Positions 7,067 to 16,130 of a stretch of 29,436 nucleotides of DNA are shown in pieces. The stretch is from Bacteroidota bacterium (GTDB lineage: Bacteria; Bacteroidota; Bacteroidia; AKYH767-A; OLB10): assembly GCA_016713525.1 (NCBI GenBank), contig JADJOZ010000014.1:1-29436 (forward strand). Direction: 5' to 3'. Both the position numbers and the translations under genes were made by a program. The notes below the pieces were generated by a model, which saw nothing but the letters and a program-made list of their open reading frames with translations, was not told the origin of the DNA and did no database searches. Numbering within the stretch: the first letter of the stretch is position 1; the number at the start of each line of letters is the position of its first letter.

Positions 7067-9682
7067 TCACCTGATAAGTGCCAGAGTTCCATTTCGTGAA
7101 TGTGTATTTCCATAAATATCTTTAACCTCAGCAAACCAGGAATAAATTCCTTCCTGCAATTGCCCCTTTTTGTCATATCCATCCCATACAGGATTCGATT
7201 GCGAACCATTAAATAAGATCTCACCCCAGCGATTGCAGATATAAAAATTTAGTTCACTGACTGCAACACCTGTAACACCATAAAAATCGTTTATGCCATC
7301 TCCGTTAGGTGTGAATGCATTCGGAAACCAAACTGCAAATTCTTCCAAAATCTCAACAGGCTTAATCGATACTGCACTGCATCCGTCAGCTGATATAGTT
7401 CTCAATTCGGTATAATAAATTCCTTTGCCGGGATATTTATGTTTGGGATTTTCTTCTTCCGAAATATTTCCATCCCCAAAATTCCAATACCTGCTTACCG
7501 CATTTTGGGAACGATCATAAAACTGCACATCAGGAGCAATGGCTGTACCTGGTTGTAATGAATATGTAAAATCGGGTTCAGGTAAGGGAAATGCAGTGAT
7601 TTCTCCTTCACGAATCAAAGTGTCTTTACATCCATAAGCAGTTGTACTTATAAGCTGTACCGCATAATTACCTGCAACAAATGTTGCCATAGGATTTTGT
7701 TCGGCCGACACTACTCCATTTCCAAAATTCCATTCATAAGAAATAATATTTCCACTAGTGCTGGTCGATAATGAAGCAAAATCAACCGCTAAAGGTTCAC
7801 ATCCAGAATTTATGGAAACGGTAAAATCTGAAACCGGTAACTCCCAAATTGAAACCTGCCTTGTAATTGAATCAACACAATTTAAATCTGATGTTACAAT
7901 AAGCTGAACATCGTATAATCCCGGAGCAGAATAGGTGTGCCATGAAGCTGCATAACCATTCTGAATTGTTCCATCACCAAATCGCCACTCACGTTGCAAA
8001 ATGGTTCCAGTACTGACTACACTTTGATCAAGGAAGATTGCAGGTGATTGATGGCAGGCAGCATATGCTTCAAAATCAACTTGCGGCAATTCCGGTACAA
8101 TTACCTGAATGTTTTTTGTTGTGGTAACTCCATTCCAGGAATACATTGTTAGTGTGACATTATAAATACCCGATTGCGGAAAGGTATGAATCGGACTAAA
8201 TGCAGTGTCAGGCAAACTACCATCATTAAAATTCCATTCAACAGAAAATACAGGCCCGCAACTAATATCAAATAACGTTGAAAAATTAACATCTGTAGTT
8301 TCACAATTTGATTGATAACTTACGTTTGCTCCGGGTTCGATCCTCGGCAGTAAAATCTTTTGTATAGAATCTCGGCAACCATGATCTGATTCCACATATA
8401 AAGTAACCTCAAACGGTCCTGGAGTTGTGAAAACATGTTGAGCAGTAGAAGTAAATATATTTGAAGTAGTATCACCAAAATCCCAGATGTATTGCTGTAG
8501 CGTTCCTGAAATAATAGACGTTGTACTATTGAAAAAAGACGTGTCATCAACGCAGCCCGCAACAAAAGTATAATCAACTGAAGGTGCAGGCCATATATAA
8601 ATATTCTTTATCAGGGTGTCACTGCAATTCGAATTAAACACAATCAATCTAACTGCATAATTCCCCGGAGCACTATAAATATGAACCGGATGCTGATCGC
8701 TCGAAGTGTTCCCATCACCAAATTCCCAATGCCATTGCTGAATTGGTGTGCCGGTCATTACATAACTGGAATCAATAAAACGGGCCTCATTCATACAAGC
8801 AATAACTTCATAGAAATTCGCATTCAGATTTGTAGGCATAATGGTTGTATTCAAGGTAACCTGACAACCTGTTACTGAGGTCATAGTTACAGAATAGGTA
8901 CTTCCTAAAACCGGATTTATTAAAGTTACATCAGGTAACGTATCGCCATTACTCCACAGGTAACTTGCAAATCCAACAGGTGCATGCAATGAAATGGTAT
9001 TATCTCCCGGACATAAATCGCTTGAAATCGTAAACGGACTGCAAAAACAATCGATATAAGCATATCCAAAATGCCCACCAACACCACAATCGGCGGTAGT
9101 GAATTCAATAGTTATTTGTTGACCCACATAAGCAGATAATTCTATTCCAACTGTAGTCCACGGTTTGATACGCAAATCCCCAATACTAATAAAGCCGGGA
9201 ATCGATCCGCTTGCAACTACATCATAACTGCCGCAGTTAACCGGATTATTATTCTGATCAAATACCCTGATAGAAAAACGAGGTTGCTCACTTGGTCCAT
9301 GACCCGGATCTTCGAGAACCACTGCATAGCGATAAATAAACAATGCCTGATCGGGGGTTACTAAAAAAGTATAAGAGAGTCGTTCAGCCTGTGCGCCAAC
9401 ATTGGAATTTCCTAATCGAGCACTAAACTGACCACCTGGAGCCACCAAAGGAATTAATCCCTGAGATTGCGGATCAAATCCCGGCCCCGAGACAATAGTG
9501 TGTCGGCCGTTTACAATTCCATTCATGGTTGTATTTACGGGACAACAATTTCCGATCATGCCAGTCCAGTTGCTGAAATTATTCAACTCAAAATCTGAAT
9601 TCGTGCACGAACTAACTGTTTGAGATTTGCTGGTTGTTGCAATTAGTAATAAGAGCAAACAAACATGATAATATCGCTTCAT
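7067..9682 (-). CDS. PKD-repeat surface protein with T9SS type B (CHU_C) sorting domain
   Basis: A secreted, probably surface-attached protein of 871 residues. Order: signal peptide (YYHVCLLLLLIATTSKS); an N-terminal jelly-roll-like domain of about 190 residues (FELNNFSNWTGM, GNCCPVNTTMNGIVNGRHTI) common at the front of such Bacteroidota proteins; an Ig-like segment (about 215-285); six PKD domains, each with a WxFGDG-type motif (WEFGDGNTSS, WDFGDTTSN, WNFNDGSLPD, WRFGDGTIQN, WNFGNGVVSA, WNFGDGNISE); and a C-terminal gliding-motility/CHU_C domain (FPNAFTPNGDGINDFYGV ... NRWGEILF ... GIYSWFAEVKDIYGN). That last domain is the type B T9SS signal. The open frame is intact. PKD repeats usually serve as spacers or adhesive modules, so adhesion or polysaccharide contact is likely, but the ligand cannot be read from sequence. 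Confidence 0.92.
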   Translation of the reverse strand: MKRYYHVCLLLLLIATTSKSQTVSSCTNSDFELNNFSNWTGMIGNCCPVNTTMNGIVNGRHTIVSGPGFDPQSQGLIPLVAPGGQFSARLGNSNVGAQAERLSYTFLVTPDQALFIYRYAVVLEDPGHGPSEQPRFSIRVFDQNNNPVNCGSYDVVASGSIPGFISIGDLRIKPWTTVGIELSAYVGQQITIEFTTADCGVGGHFGYAYIDCFCSPFTISSDLCPGDNTISLHAPVGFASYLWSNGDTLPDVTLINPVLGSTYSVTMTSVTGCQVTLNTTIMPTNLNANFYEVIACMNEARFIDSSYVMTGTPIQQWHWEFGDGNTSSDQHPVHIYSAPGNYAVRLIVFNSNCSDTLIKNIYIWPAPSVDYTFVAGCVDDTSFFNSTTSIISGTLQQYIWDFGDTTSNIFTSTAQHVFTTPGPFEVTLYVESDHGCRDSIQKILLPRIEPGANVSYQSNCETTDVNFSTLFDISCGPVFSVEWNFNDGSLPDTAFSPIHTFPQSGIYNVTLTMYSWNGVTTTKNIQVIVPELPQVDFEAYAACHQSPAIFLDQSVVSTGTILQREWRFGDGTIQNGYAASWHTYSAPGLYDVQLIVTSDLNCVDSITRQVSIWELPVSDFTVSINSGCEPLAVDFASLSTSTSGNIISYEWNFGNGVVSAEQNPMATFVAGNYAVQLISTTAYGCKDTLIREGEITAFPLPEPDFTYSLQPGTAIAPDVQFYDRSQNAVSRYWNFGDGNISEEENPKHKYPGKGIYYTELRTISADGCSAVSIKPVEILEEFAVWFPNAFTPNGDGINDFYGVTGVAVSELNFYICNRWGEILFNGSQSNPVWDGYDKKGQLQEGIYSWFAEVKDIYGNTHSRNGTLALIR

Positions 9683-10008
9683 AATATCCGGTTTTTAGGT
9701 CACAACAAACTCTAAACACTGATTACCATTTATAGTGATAATCAGGAAAACCATTTTTATGATACGCGCATCTAAAATGTGGAATGAAAGTAAATAAAAA
9801 AATGTCTCTGTGTAAATTATTTGATCAACTACACTTTTCTGTTTGTGAATACTGTTATTCGGTAGGTGATGAAATAAATAGTCTGTTCAACCATCTGATA
9901 GTTGTACTAAAAGGCAGTTAAATCCTCCTTTCTAATATTTTTTAACCTAAAAAATGTTTACCAAAGATTAGTGGTTGTTAGCCCCATTTCATTGCTAATT
10001 CACCACCT
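9683..10008. other. Intergenic region between two T9SS cargo genes
   Basis: About 326 bp of AT-rich sequence without a credible gene. It contains a small inverted repeat TGATTA/TAATCA (9720-9744) and an AT-only one TTTTTTA-ACC-TAAAAAA (9938-9954). A near-match to the -7 box (TAGAGTTTG, one extra base) lies about 30 bp before the ATG at 9682 on the minus strand. No convincing terminator was found. Confidence 0.4.
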
Positions 10009-12690
10009 CTAATACTTCACAATCTTATGCACCTCCCTTAATTGGTCTGATTCAATTTGAATAAACAAAACCTGTGAAGACAATGCAGAAATATCAATTT
10101 CAGAAATAGTGCCTGATCCGTGTAAAAGTTGCTCCCCTATAACGTTCATGATCTTATATGTCAGATTCGTATTCTTTTCATTGGAACAATTTATATAAAT
10201 CGTGTTACTTGCCGGATTAGGAAACAAACTATACACAGGTTGTTTCATTTCACTTTCAGCCAAGCCAACTGTATATACTTCACACGATGGAAAATTCTGC
10301 TGATCAAACCATTGTTGAACTCTCATTAAATCTGCCCTGTTACGGGCAATTGAAGTGGTTAATCCATTTGGATTGATTGAATCCCAACTGAAAACATAGG
10401 CGAAATCTAAAGAAATTGTATCAGCCGCATCTAAAGAAACAGGTCCGGAACTGAGGACCATTCTTCTATCTTCAGGCGTATTTCCGGCTGTAATTTCCGT
10501 CCATCCAGATGAATTATACGGTTCTCCGGAATACATGAAATTTGTTGGTGGGCCGGATGTGTTTCTTCCATTTCCACCATAGCGAACGGGAATTCCATCT
10601 AACCAGATACTTCGGAGATAATTGTAATACTCGCCAATTGAATCCGGATAACCGGTTGGTGAATTATTTACATTATCATAATACATGAAATGGTTCATAG
10701 TTGATCGTTCACCGGCCTCATCAATTGTCCCGTCGAGATCATTGTCGATACCATCCATTGGATCTGCAATCATACCTTTCAAAACTTTTATATTTTGCAT
10801 GGGTGGATTCAGTCCATAACCCAATGAAGTTTCATCATTATTATCGCCATTATAGACAAACCCGGCGGCCAATAAAGTATCACATCCCACATAATCATCC
10901 TGAGAATTGCCCAGATCCACATCACACCACAATCCTACGTAAACACTATCGTAATCGTTTGTGCTACGGTTTATGATAGTGTAATTATAAAATGTTGTTC
11001 TGTTCAATACAATATTACTATCTGAAATTGTAGAACAATTAAAAGCATAAGCTGAAGCATGAACCTCAACACCCAAACGTAGTCCATCACTTGATGCTGC
11101 ACTTGAGCCAGCTAATGAATCATTAAATATCCGATATAAAAACTGGTCGCCTTTAATTAATGGAAAATCGCCATCCATATTATTGTAAATACCATCATTA
11201 TTATAATCAACAAAAGGCGCTAAATTATCAGTTACTATTCCATTGCCTTTGGCAGGCCACGTAACAAATTCTTCCGGAATAATATAACTACCATTGCTTA
11301 CATTACCTGCAAGAAAGTTATATTTAAATTCCTCAATTTTCCATTTATCAATTTTCCATATCCGGTTAAAATCAAGTGAAGTAGAAGAATCAATTGGGGT
11401 GGAAAGTCCATCAATAGGACCCGGCCAATAATCAGTATTAGTTTGCCGGTAAGTTTGTACTGAAGCATGCAACTGCCCTCCGGCATCAATGCCTCCAATC
11501 CACAAAGCTGAAGCAAACACAGAATTCTTTCCGTCGTCTTTAGGCACTGTATAATGAGAATTGTATCCATCCCAATGCATATCCCCCGAAACCATTATTC
11601 CTGCACTGACATCATTTATATTCAGTTTTCTGAAGTTTTCAGGAGTTATATCATCATTTAAATGCGAGACATAACTTGTTAAATCAATTGAATATAAATA
11701 AAAACGATACTTATTCAACCACCAAAGTTGATCCGACTGATCAACAACTAAATTAATTCCAAAATTAATAGTTGCATTATTCAAAGCAGGAATTTCATAA
11801 AAAGAAATTCCTGAACTCAAACATTTGATAAATAAACTCGCACTGAATGAGTTTGCACGAATTAATAATTCTCCGGCAGTTGTTTTACCAAATATTAATT
11901 GCTTGGGAAACTGTAATACAAGATCCCTGTTGTAAAAATCATTCAGGAAACTTTTTAAAATAGAATTTTCTAAATAATAAACCCCACTTGTATTTACCTG
12001 TACACCGAGTTTGATTCCACATGATACCCATAATTTGTTGTATATGTCCAGCTCTAAATCAATAATATACCTGCTTAACTCCGAATTGGCATCTGTAAAA
12101 ACATTCCATACCGATCCGTCAAATGATGTGAGCCCGTTGCGTGTACCGATCCATAATAACCCATTTTGGTCCCGCTCCAGACAAGTAATTGAATCGTTTG
12201 GTAAACCTGAATTTAACGTGTTGTATAATGACCATGATGTGCCATTAAAACTTACCAATCCCCCTAATGTTCCGATCCAAATTGTTGAATTAGTTGCATT
12301 TATTGTAGTAATAACATTATTGGGCAATCCACTATTGACTGTGCTGTAGATAGCCCAATTTGTACCACTTTTAAATGCTAAACCATTGCTTGTACCAATC
12401 CAGACATTTCCGGCTAAATCAAATCTTGTACATGTTGTTGAATCAGATGGTAACGGAGAGTTTCCTGAATTGTAGAATACCCATGATGTGTTGTCGAAAA
12501 CTCCTACACCATCAGTTCCAAACGATACCCATTTGTTGTTGAAGGCGTCAATGGAAATGTCACTCATCCAGGATGTTCCAACGTTTATTCCTGGGGGTGT
12601 CGCATATTGTTGAAAATTGAATTGTGCCCGAATAGATTCAGAAGTTACTATACACATCAGAAAAGTTAGTAGTAAAACTTTTGTTTTCAT
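10009..12690 (-). CDS. Secreted Reg_prop beta-propeller protein with T9SS type A sorting domain
   Basis: A secreted protein of 893 residues from the MKTKVLLL start. Order: signal peptide (VLLLTFLMCIVTSESIRAQ); an N-terminal propeller of two-component-regulator type (Reg_prop), with repeats such as NVWIGTSNGLAFKSGTNW, IWIGTLGGLVSFNGTSW and LLWIGTRNGLTSFDGSVW; a long central domain with calcium-loop-like motifs (DYNNDGIYNNMDGDFP, DGIDNDLDGTIDE); and a type A sorting domain (LFPNPASNTIYI ... QVLFIQIESD). The frame is open 18 codons further upstream, but the promoter at 12727-12758 covers that earlier ATG, so 12690 is the start. Reg_prop repeats are best known as sensor parts of hybrid two-component kinases. 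Here they stand on a secreted protein with no kinase, so a binding role is more likely. Confidence 0.9.
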   Translation of the reverse strand: MKTKVLLLTFLMCIVTSESIRAQFNFQQYATPPGINVGTSWMSDISIDAFNNKWVSFGTDGVGVFDNTSWVFYNSGNSPLPSDSTTCTRFDLAGNVWIGTSNGLAFKSGTNWAIYSTVNSGLPNNVITTINATNSTIWIGTLGGLVSFNGTSWSLYNTLNSGLPNDSITCLERDQNGLLWIGTRNGLTSFDGSVWNVFTDANSELSRYIIDLELDIYNKLWVSCGIKLGVQVNTSGVYYLENSILKSFLNDFYNRDLVLQFPKQLIFGKTTAGELLIRANSFSASLFIKCLSSGISFYEIPALNNATINFGINLVVDQSDQLWWLNKYRFYLYSIDLTSYVSHLNDDITPENFRKLNINDVSAGIMVSGDMHWDGYNSHYTVPKDDGKNSVFASALWIGGIDAGGQLHASVQTYRQTNTDYWPGPIDGLSTPIDSSTSLDFNRIWKIDKWKIEEFKYNFLAGNVSNGSYIIPEEFVTWPAKGNGIVTDNLAPFVDYNNDGIYNNMDGDFPLIKGDQFLYRIFNDSLAGSSAASSDGLRLGVEVHASAYAFNCSTISDSNIVLNRTTFYNYTIINRSTNDYDSVYVGLWCDVDLGNSQDDYVGCDTLLAAGFVYNGDNNDETSLGYGLNPPMQNIKVLKGMIADPMDGIDNDLDGTIDEAGERSTMNHFMYYDNVNNSPTGYPDSIGEYYNYLRSIWLDGIPVRYGGNGRNTSGPPTNFMYSGEPYNSSGWTEITAGNTPEDRRMVLSSGPVSLDAADTISLDFAYVFSWDSINPNGLTTSIARNRADLMRVQQWFDQQNFPSCEVYTVGLAESEMKQPVYSLFPNPASNTIYINCSNEKNTNLTYKIMNVIGEQLLHGSGTISEIDISALSSQVLFIQIESDQLREVHKIVKY

Positions 12691-12726
12691 AGTAACGGGA
12701 TTTTTTATAAAAGGGATACTCCTTTG

Positions 12727-12758
12727 CAAATATATACATAGCAAGTTCCATTAGCAAA
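12727..12758 (-). promoter_or_regulatory. Bacteroidota -33/-7 promoter for the Reg_prop gene
   Basis: On the minus strand a TTTG (12758-12755) is followed by 20 bp and then TATATTTG (12734-12727), matching the Bacteroidota primary promoter pattern TTTG-N19/20-TAnnTTTG. It lies 36 bp before the ATG at 12690 and overlaps the alternative upstream ATG at 12744, so it also decides the start. Confidence 0.75.
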
Positions 12759-12844
12759 CCAAAATGTAACTATAATATCATGTCTGAAGTCAGCTAATCG
12801 TACAAGTAATAGTCTACTTTTCAACACTCAAAATAACTTGCAGC

Positions 12845-13013
12845 GCCTTCGAACGCTCAGGGTAGCGCTTGAACCTTGTCACCCTTCGACTACGCTCAGG
12901 GCGGCGCTTGCCACTTGCCCCCCTCGGCTTCGCTCAGGGAACGAATCAGCACATCAGCACCTTTCGACTTCGCTCAAGGCAACGCATCAGCACATTAGCA
13001 CATCACCAAATTA
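12845..13013. repeat. Second block of the CCTTCG-GCTCAGGG repeat family
   Basis: Four more or less degenerate copies of the same unit as in the array at 4554-4888: 12845-12870, 12882-12909, about 12920-12944 and about 12960-12984. Between and after them are octamer-like short repeats (ATCAGCAC, ATTAGCAC) in place of the CTTGTCA heptamers. The block ends in CACCAAATTA (13004-13013), 7 bp before the nitroreductase stop codon, the same end sequence and nearly the same distance as in the first array. Open frames through it are low-complexity and not credible genes. Confidence 0.85.
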
Positions 13014-13020
13014 TGTACAG

Positions 13021-13686
13021 TCAGTACCTCACACAAACTTCACTAAGTCCCTTTCTTTTTATATCTGGAACTAAGGTCTCTTTTTCAGGATACCCAACCG
13101 GAATCAACAAAAAAGGCTTTTCATTTTCAGGTCTCTTCAGAATTGTATTTAAAAAATTCATCGGACTTGGTGTATGTGTTAATGCAACTAATCCACAATA
13201 ATGAATTGCTTCCAATAATATCCCACATGCAATTCCTACCGATTCAGTAACATAATAGTTCGATGTTTTTTGTCCGTTTTCTAAGTTATAGGATTTTCTG
13301 AATACTGCAATCAAAAGAGGAGCCGTTTCCAGAAATGGCTTCTGCCAATTGGTTCCCAGATGCGCCAGATCCTTCACCCATTCATCTTTCATCCTGCCAT
13401 GGTAGCTTAAGTATTCTTCCTCTTCCGCAGCTACTCGTATTTGAGCCTTTATTTCCTGATTGGTCACCACACAAAATATCCAGGGCTGCTTGTTGGCCCC
13501 CGATGGTGCAGTTGATGCCGATAAAATTATATGGTCAATGGCTTCCAAAGGAACAGGGTCGGGAGAAAAATTTCTCACCGTTCTTCGGGTATTTAAGTAC
13601 CGGTAATGCTCCTCACTTCGCTTAATGGTCTCCTGATCTGAATACCGGACATGCTGATAAGGTATAAAGGAATAATTTTCTTCCAT
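13021..13686 (-). CDS. Iodotyrosine deiodinase-like nitroreductase (putative halotyrosine dehalogenase)
   Basis: A flavin enzyme of the nitroreductase fold, 221 residues, intact and without a signal peptide. The FMN-binding start reads RRTVRNFSPDPVP (R34, R35, R38), then STAPSGANKQPWIF. The rest follows iodotyrosine deiodinase (IYD) closely: EEEEYLSYHGRMKDEWVKDL, LGTNWQKPFLETAPLLIAVF, SVGIACGILLEAI and PVGYPEKETLVPDIKRK. The lid residues that bind the amino-acid substrate in human IYD (E157, Y161, K182) align with E91, Y95 and K116, all conserved, which separates it from generic nitroreductases. IYD removes iodide (and bromide or chloride) reductively from 3-halotyrosines. A soluble IYD from the bacterium Haliscomenobacter hydrossis has been characterised. 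The gene stands alone, so the physiological substrate is inferred. Confidence 0.9.
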   Translation of the reverse strand: MEENYSFIPYQHVRYSDQETIKRSEEHYRYLNTRRTVRNFSPDPVPLEAIDHIILSASTAPSGANKQPWIFCVVTNQEIKAQIRVAAEEEEYLSYHGRMKDEWVKDLAHLGTNWQKPFLETAPLLIAVFRKSYNLENGQKTSNYYVTESVGIACGILLEAIHYCGLVALTHTPSPMNFLNTILKRPENEKPFLLIPVGYPEKETLVPDIKRKGLSEVCVRY

Positions 13687-13702
13687 AACTGGTAATTTTA
13701 AT

Positions 13703-13710
13703 CAAATATA
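13703..13710 (-). promoter_or_regulatory. -7 box for the IYD-like nitroreductase gene
   Basis: Reads TATATTTG on the minus strand, an exact TAnnTTTG match, 16 bp before the ATG at 13686. The -33 region is weak. It forms a divergent promoter pair with the plus-strand signal at 13773-13804. Confidence 0.6.
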
Positions 13711-13772
13711 GTATTGTATGTTCAGAAATTTAGATTTTAATATAGAATTAGCTTCTGTTCTGTTAAATGCCT

Positions 13773-13804
13773 TTTGTAATAGCATAAATATTTTCCTTCC
13801 TTTG
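13773..13804 (+). promoter_or_regulatory. Promoter-like signal before YCF48-like gene
   Basis: TTTG (13773-13776), 20 bp, then TTCCTTTG (13797-13804). This is a near-match to the Bacteroidota pattern that lacks the A of the -7 TA. It lies directly before the first in-frame ATG (13806), which would then be too close to the transcript start, favouring the ATG at 13830. Confidence 0.5.
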
Positions 13805-13829
13805 CATGGAATCTAATAACCCCGTTACT

Positions 13830-14855
13830 ATGTTAAAATCATTCACGCTGTGTTCACTCTTCTTGCTCGTTCTTTCATCTTCCATCGCTCAGGTTTCTGA
13901 AGTTATTAAGTTTGAATGTGCCGATTCAACAGGTTTTCGCGGACTATCTATCATTGATGATAAATTTTTCTGGATGAGTGGTCAACACGGCACTGTTTGC
14001 CGGAGTTTTGATGGCGGAACTAGTATTGCCTGCATGACCGTTCCCGGTTGTGAAATGATGGATTTTCGCTCCGTTTATGGCTTCGATCAGAATAAGGTAA
14101 TCGTTGCCAACATTTGCTCACCGGCTAAAATGATGCTCACTGAAGATAAAGGTACCACCTGGAATGAAGTATACAGTAACGATCATCCCGATGCTTTTAT
14201 CGATGGCATCGATTTCTGGAATGATCAGGTTGGAATTGCTTACGGTGATCCTATTGATGGCAAAATGTTATTGCTGATTACTCTCGATGGTGGTAAAACC
14301 TGGAAGGATTTGCCATTCGACTCCCGACCAAACCTCGAACCCGGTGAAGCTTCTTTCGCTGCCAGCGGAACTGCCATCCGCTGCTATGGTGACGGCAAAG
14401 TTCATATAGCCACAGGAGGAAAGGTGTCACGCTTGTTTTCATCCGACGATCTCGGCGGATACTGGCAACAAAAAGCAGTACCTCTTATTCAAGGCGAACC
14501 CTCTACTGGAATCTTTTCATTCGACTTTCTGAATGATAATCAGTGGGTATTTGTCGGAGGCGATTATAATACAGAAGCCGGTACCACCGATCATATTTTT
14601 TTAACAGCTGATCAGGGTGAATCGTGGATTGTTCCCAAAACTCCAACTCGCGGCTACCGGGAATGTGTACAGTTTATTTCTGAAACTTCTATCATCGCAG
14701 TTGGTCCGAACGGTATCGATATTTCTGTTGATAGCGGTATAAACTGGAAACCCTTCAGCGATGAAAAAGGTTTTCACGTTATTCGTAAATCTCGCGTCGG
14801 CGACCTCATTATTATTGCCGGTCAAGCCGGGAAGGTTTTGAGAGTAAAGAAATAA
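13830..14855 (+). CDS. Secreted YCF48/BNR-repeat beta-propeller protein
   Basis: A secreted protein of 341 residues from the MLKSFTLC start. A signal peptide (FTLCSLFLLVLSSSIAQ) is followed by BNR/YCF48-like propeller blades with the Asp-box-like pattern of Ser/Thr-x-Asp-x-Gly-x-x-Trp: LTEDKGTTWNEV, ITLDGGKTWKDL, LTADQGESWIVP, ISVDSGINWKPF. Such proteins are often annotated in Bacteroidota as oxidoreductase or photosystem assembly-like, but the sequence shows only the propeller. No sorting domain is present, so it is probably periplasmic or released. The start at 13830 is chosen because it begins a clean signal peptide and clears the promoter. The Kelch protein gene follows 63 bp later on the same strand and may be cotranscribed. 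Confidence 0.85.
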   Translation: MLKSFTLCSLFLLVLSSSIAQVSEVIKFECADSTGFRGLSIIDDKFFWMSGQHGTVCRSFDGGTSIACMTVPGCEMMDFRSVYGFDQNKVIVANICSPAKMMLTEDKGTTWNEVYSNDHPDAFIDGIDFWNDQVGIAYGDPIDGKMLLLITLDGGKTWKDLPFDSRPNLEPGEASFAASGTAIRCYGDGKVHIATGGKVSRLFSSDDLGGYWQQKAVPLIQGEPSTGIFSFDFLNDNQWVFVGGDYNTEAGTTDHIFLTADQGESWIVPKTPTRGYRECVQFISETSIIAVGPNGIDISVDSGINWKPFSDEKGFHVIRKSRVGDLIIIAGQAGKVLRVKK

Positions 14856-14918
14856 CTGGCAAGTCTCATTCTATACTTTATTCGTAATTTCACTGTTCTG
14901 TATTTACGGAAACTCTCT

Positions 14919-16130
14919 ATGCGACTGCTATTAGTTCTTCTGTTTTTGCACCATTTTGCCTTTGCTCAGGGCGTATGGACTTCCAAAGCTCCCTTTGCGG
15001 GGATGAACAGGGATGATGGTGTTTCATTTACAATCGGTCAATTCGGTTATCTCGGAACTGGTATGGATGCCGGATTTGGTCTCACCAAAGACTTTTGGCG
15101 ATATGACCCTGCTACCAATTCCTGGAGTCAAATTGCTGATCTAAACGGTACAAAAAGGCAATATAGCGCCTCTTTTGTGTTAAATTCAACCGGATTTGTG
15201 GTTTCTGGTATCGATGAAAATGGTGTATATCAGACTGATAACTGGGCATACGACCCGATTTTGAACTCCTGGTCGCCTAAATCACCATTACCCGCAGCCG
15301 GCCGCTCGGGTGCAAGAGGTTTCTCTCATTCGGGTAATGGATTTTTAGTTTCAGGAAGAAATCAAACTACCTGCTTTGATGATTTATGGATTTATAATCC
15401 CACCTCCGATTCCTGGGCGCAAGGTCCCGACCTGCCTGGATTACCTCGCTTTGTTGCTGCCGGATTTAATAGTCCATATGGTTTTCATATAGGCACAGGC
15501 CGTGATATTACCGGAAATTACTTTGATGATTGGATGGAATTTGATGTGAATGCTAACCAATGGAATATCCTGAACAATTTTCCTTCCACACCAAGAAGTC
15601 ATGCCATTGCATTTAGTATTCCTCCTTACGGATATATCGGAACCGGAATAAGTAGTGCCAATAATTATTTTCGAGATTTTTATCGGATAGATCTTTCAAC
15701 AGGAAACTGGACAACAGCAACTGCAATGCCCGGAAACTCCAGAAAAGGTGCTGCTGCGTTTGTGATTAATTCAAAAGCTTATGTAGGTATTGGTATCGAC
15801 AGCTCTAACTTCAGGTTAAACGACTTTTACGAATTCGAACCCGATACAGCAACCGGCTTGAATGATGTTGTTACTGTTAGTACTTCCATAATTTCATACC
15901 CGAATCCGTTCTATGAAAAAACGGAACTGCATTTTTCGAATGAAATTAATGAAGGCGATTTGGCACTCTATGATGCAAACGGTTCCAAAGTGCTTGGTTT
16001 AAATTTTCAAAAGAAATCACAAGTTGCTATTTATGGCGATGAACTTACTCCGGGTATTTATTTTCTTTGCATCACTTCAAACAATAAAATAATTGCAACA
16101 TCCAAACTGATCAGGTTAGAAAAGCCATGA
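14919..16130 (+). CDS. Kelch-repeat protein with T9SS type A sorting domain
   Basis: A secreted protein of 403 residues. A short signal peptide (MRLLLVLLFLHHFAFAQ) is followed by about six Kelch-type blades (about residues 25-310) with the pattern of hydrophobic-GTG...D...YD...W: FGYLGTGMDAGF then DFWRYDPATNSWSQI, DNWAYDPILNSWSPK, DLWIYNPTSDSWAQG, DWMEFDVNANQWNIL, and DFYRIDLSTGNWTTA. The end is a type A sorting domain (ISYPNPFYEKTELHFSNE ... LTPGIYFLCITSNNK). It is probably surface-attached, with a binding role that cannot be specified. Its stop overlaps the next gene's start by four bases (ATGA, 16127-16130), so the two are translationally coupled. Confidence 0.9.
   Translation: MRLLLVLLFLHHFAFAQGVWTSKAPFAGMNRDDGVSFTIGQFGYLGTGMDAGFGLTKDFWRYDPATNSWSQIADLNGTKRQYSASFVLNSTGFVVSGIDENGVYQTDNWAYDPILNSWSPKSPLPAAGRSGARGFSHSGNGFLVSGRNQTTCFDDLWIYNPTSDSWAQGPDLPGLPRFVAAGFNSPYGFHIGTGRDITGNYFDDWMEFDVNANQWNILNNFPSTPRSHAIAFSIPPYGYIGTGISSANNYFRDFYRIDLSTGNWTTATAMPGNSRKGAAAFVINSKAYVGIGIDSSNFRLNDFYEFEPDTATGLNDVVTVSTSIISYPNPFYEKTELHFSNEINEGDLALYDANGSKVLGLNFQKKSQVAIYGDELTPGIYFLCITSNNKIIATSKLIRLEKP

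Noticed and set aside
9938..9954. Inverted repeat TTTTTTA-ACC-TAAAAAA as a terminator
   Set aside because: The stem is entirely A/T with a 3-bp loop, so it would be unstable; such sequences arise by chance in AT-rich gaps.
10701..10976. Plus-strand 91-codon frame
   Set aside because: It lies antisense within the intact Reg_prop/T9SS gene and has no signal or domain; a shadow frame.
12691..12744. Upstream ATG at 12744 as the start of the Reg_prop protein
   Set aside because: It lies within the promoter spacer upstream of the -7 box and would bury the signal peptide behind 18 residues.
12838..13201. Open frames of 78-110 codons over the second repeat block
   Set aside because: Same repeat-derived composition; they also run antisense into the well-supported IYD-like gene.
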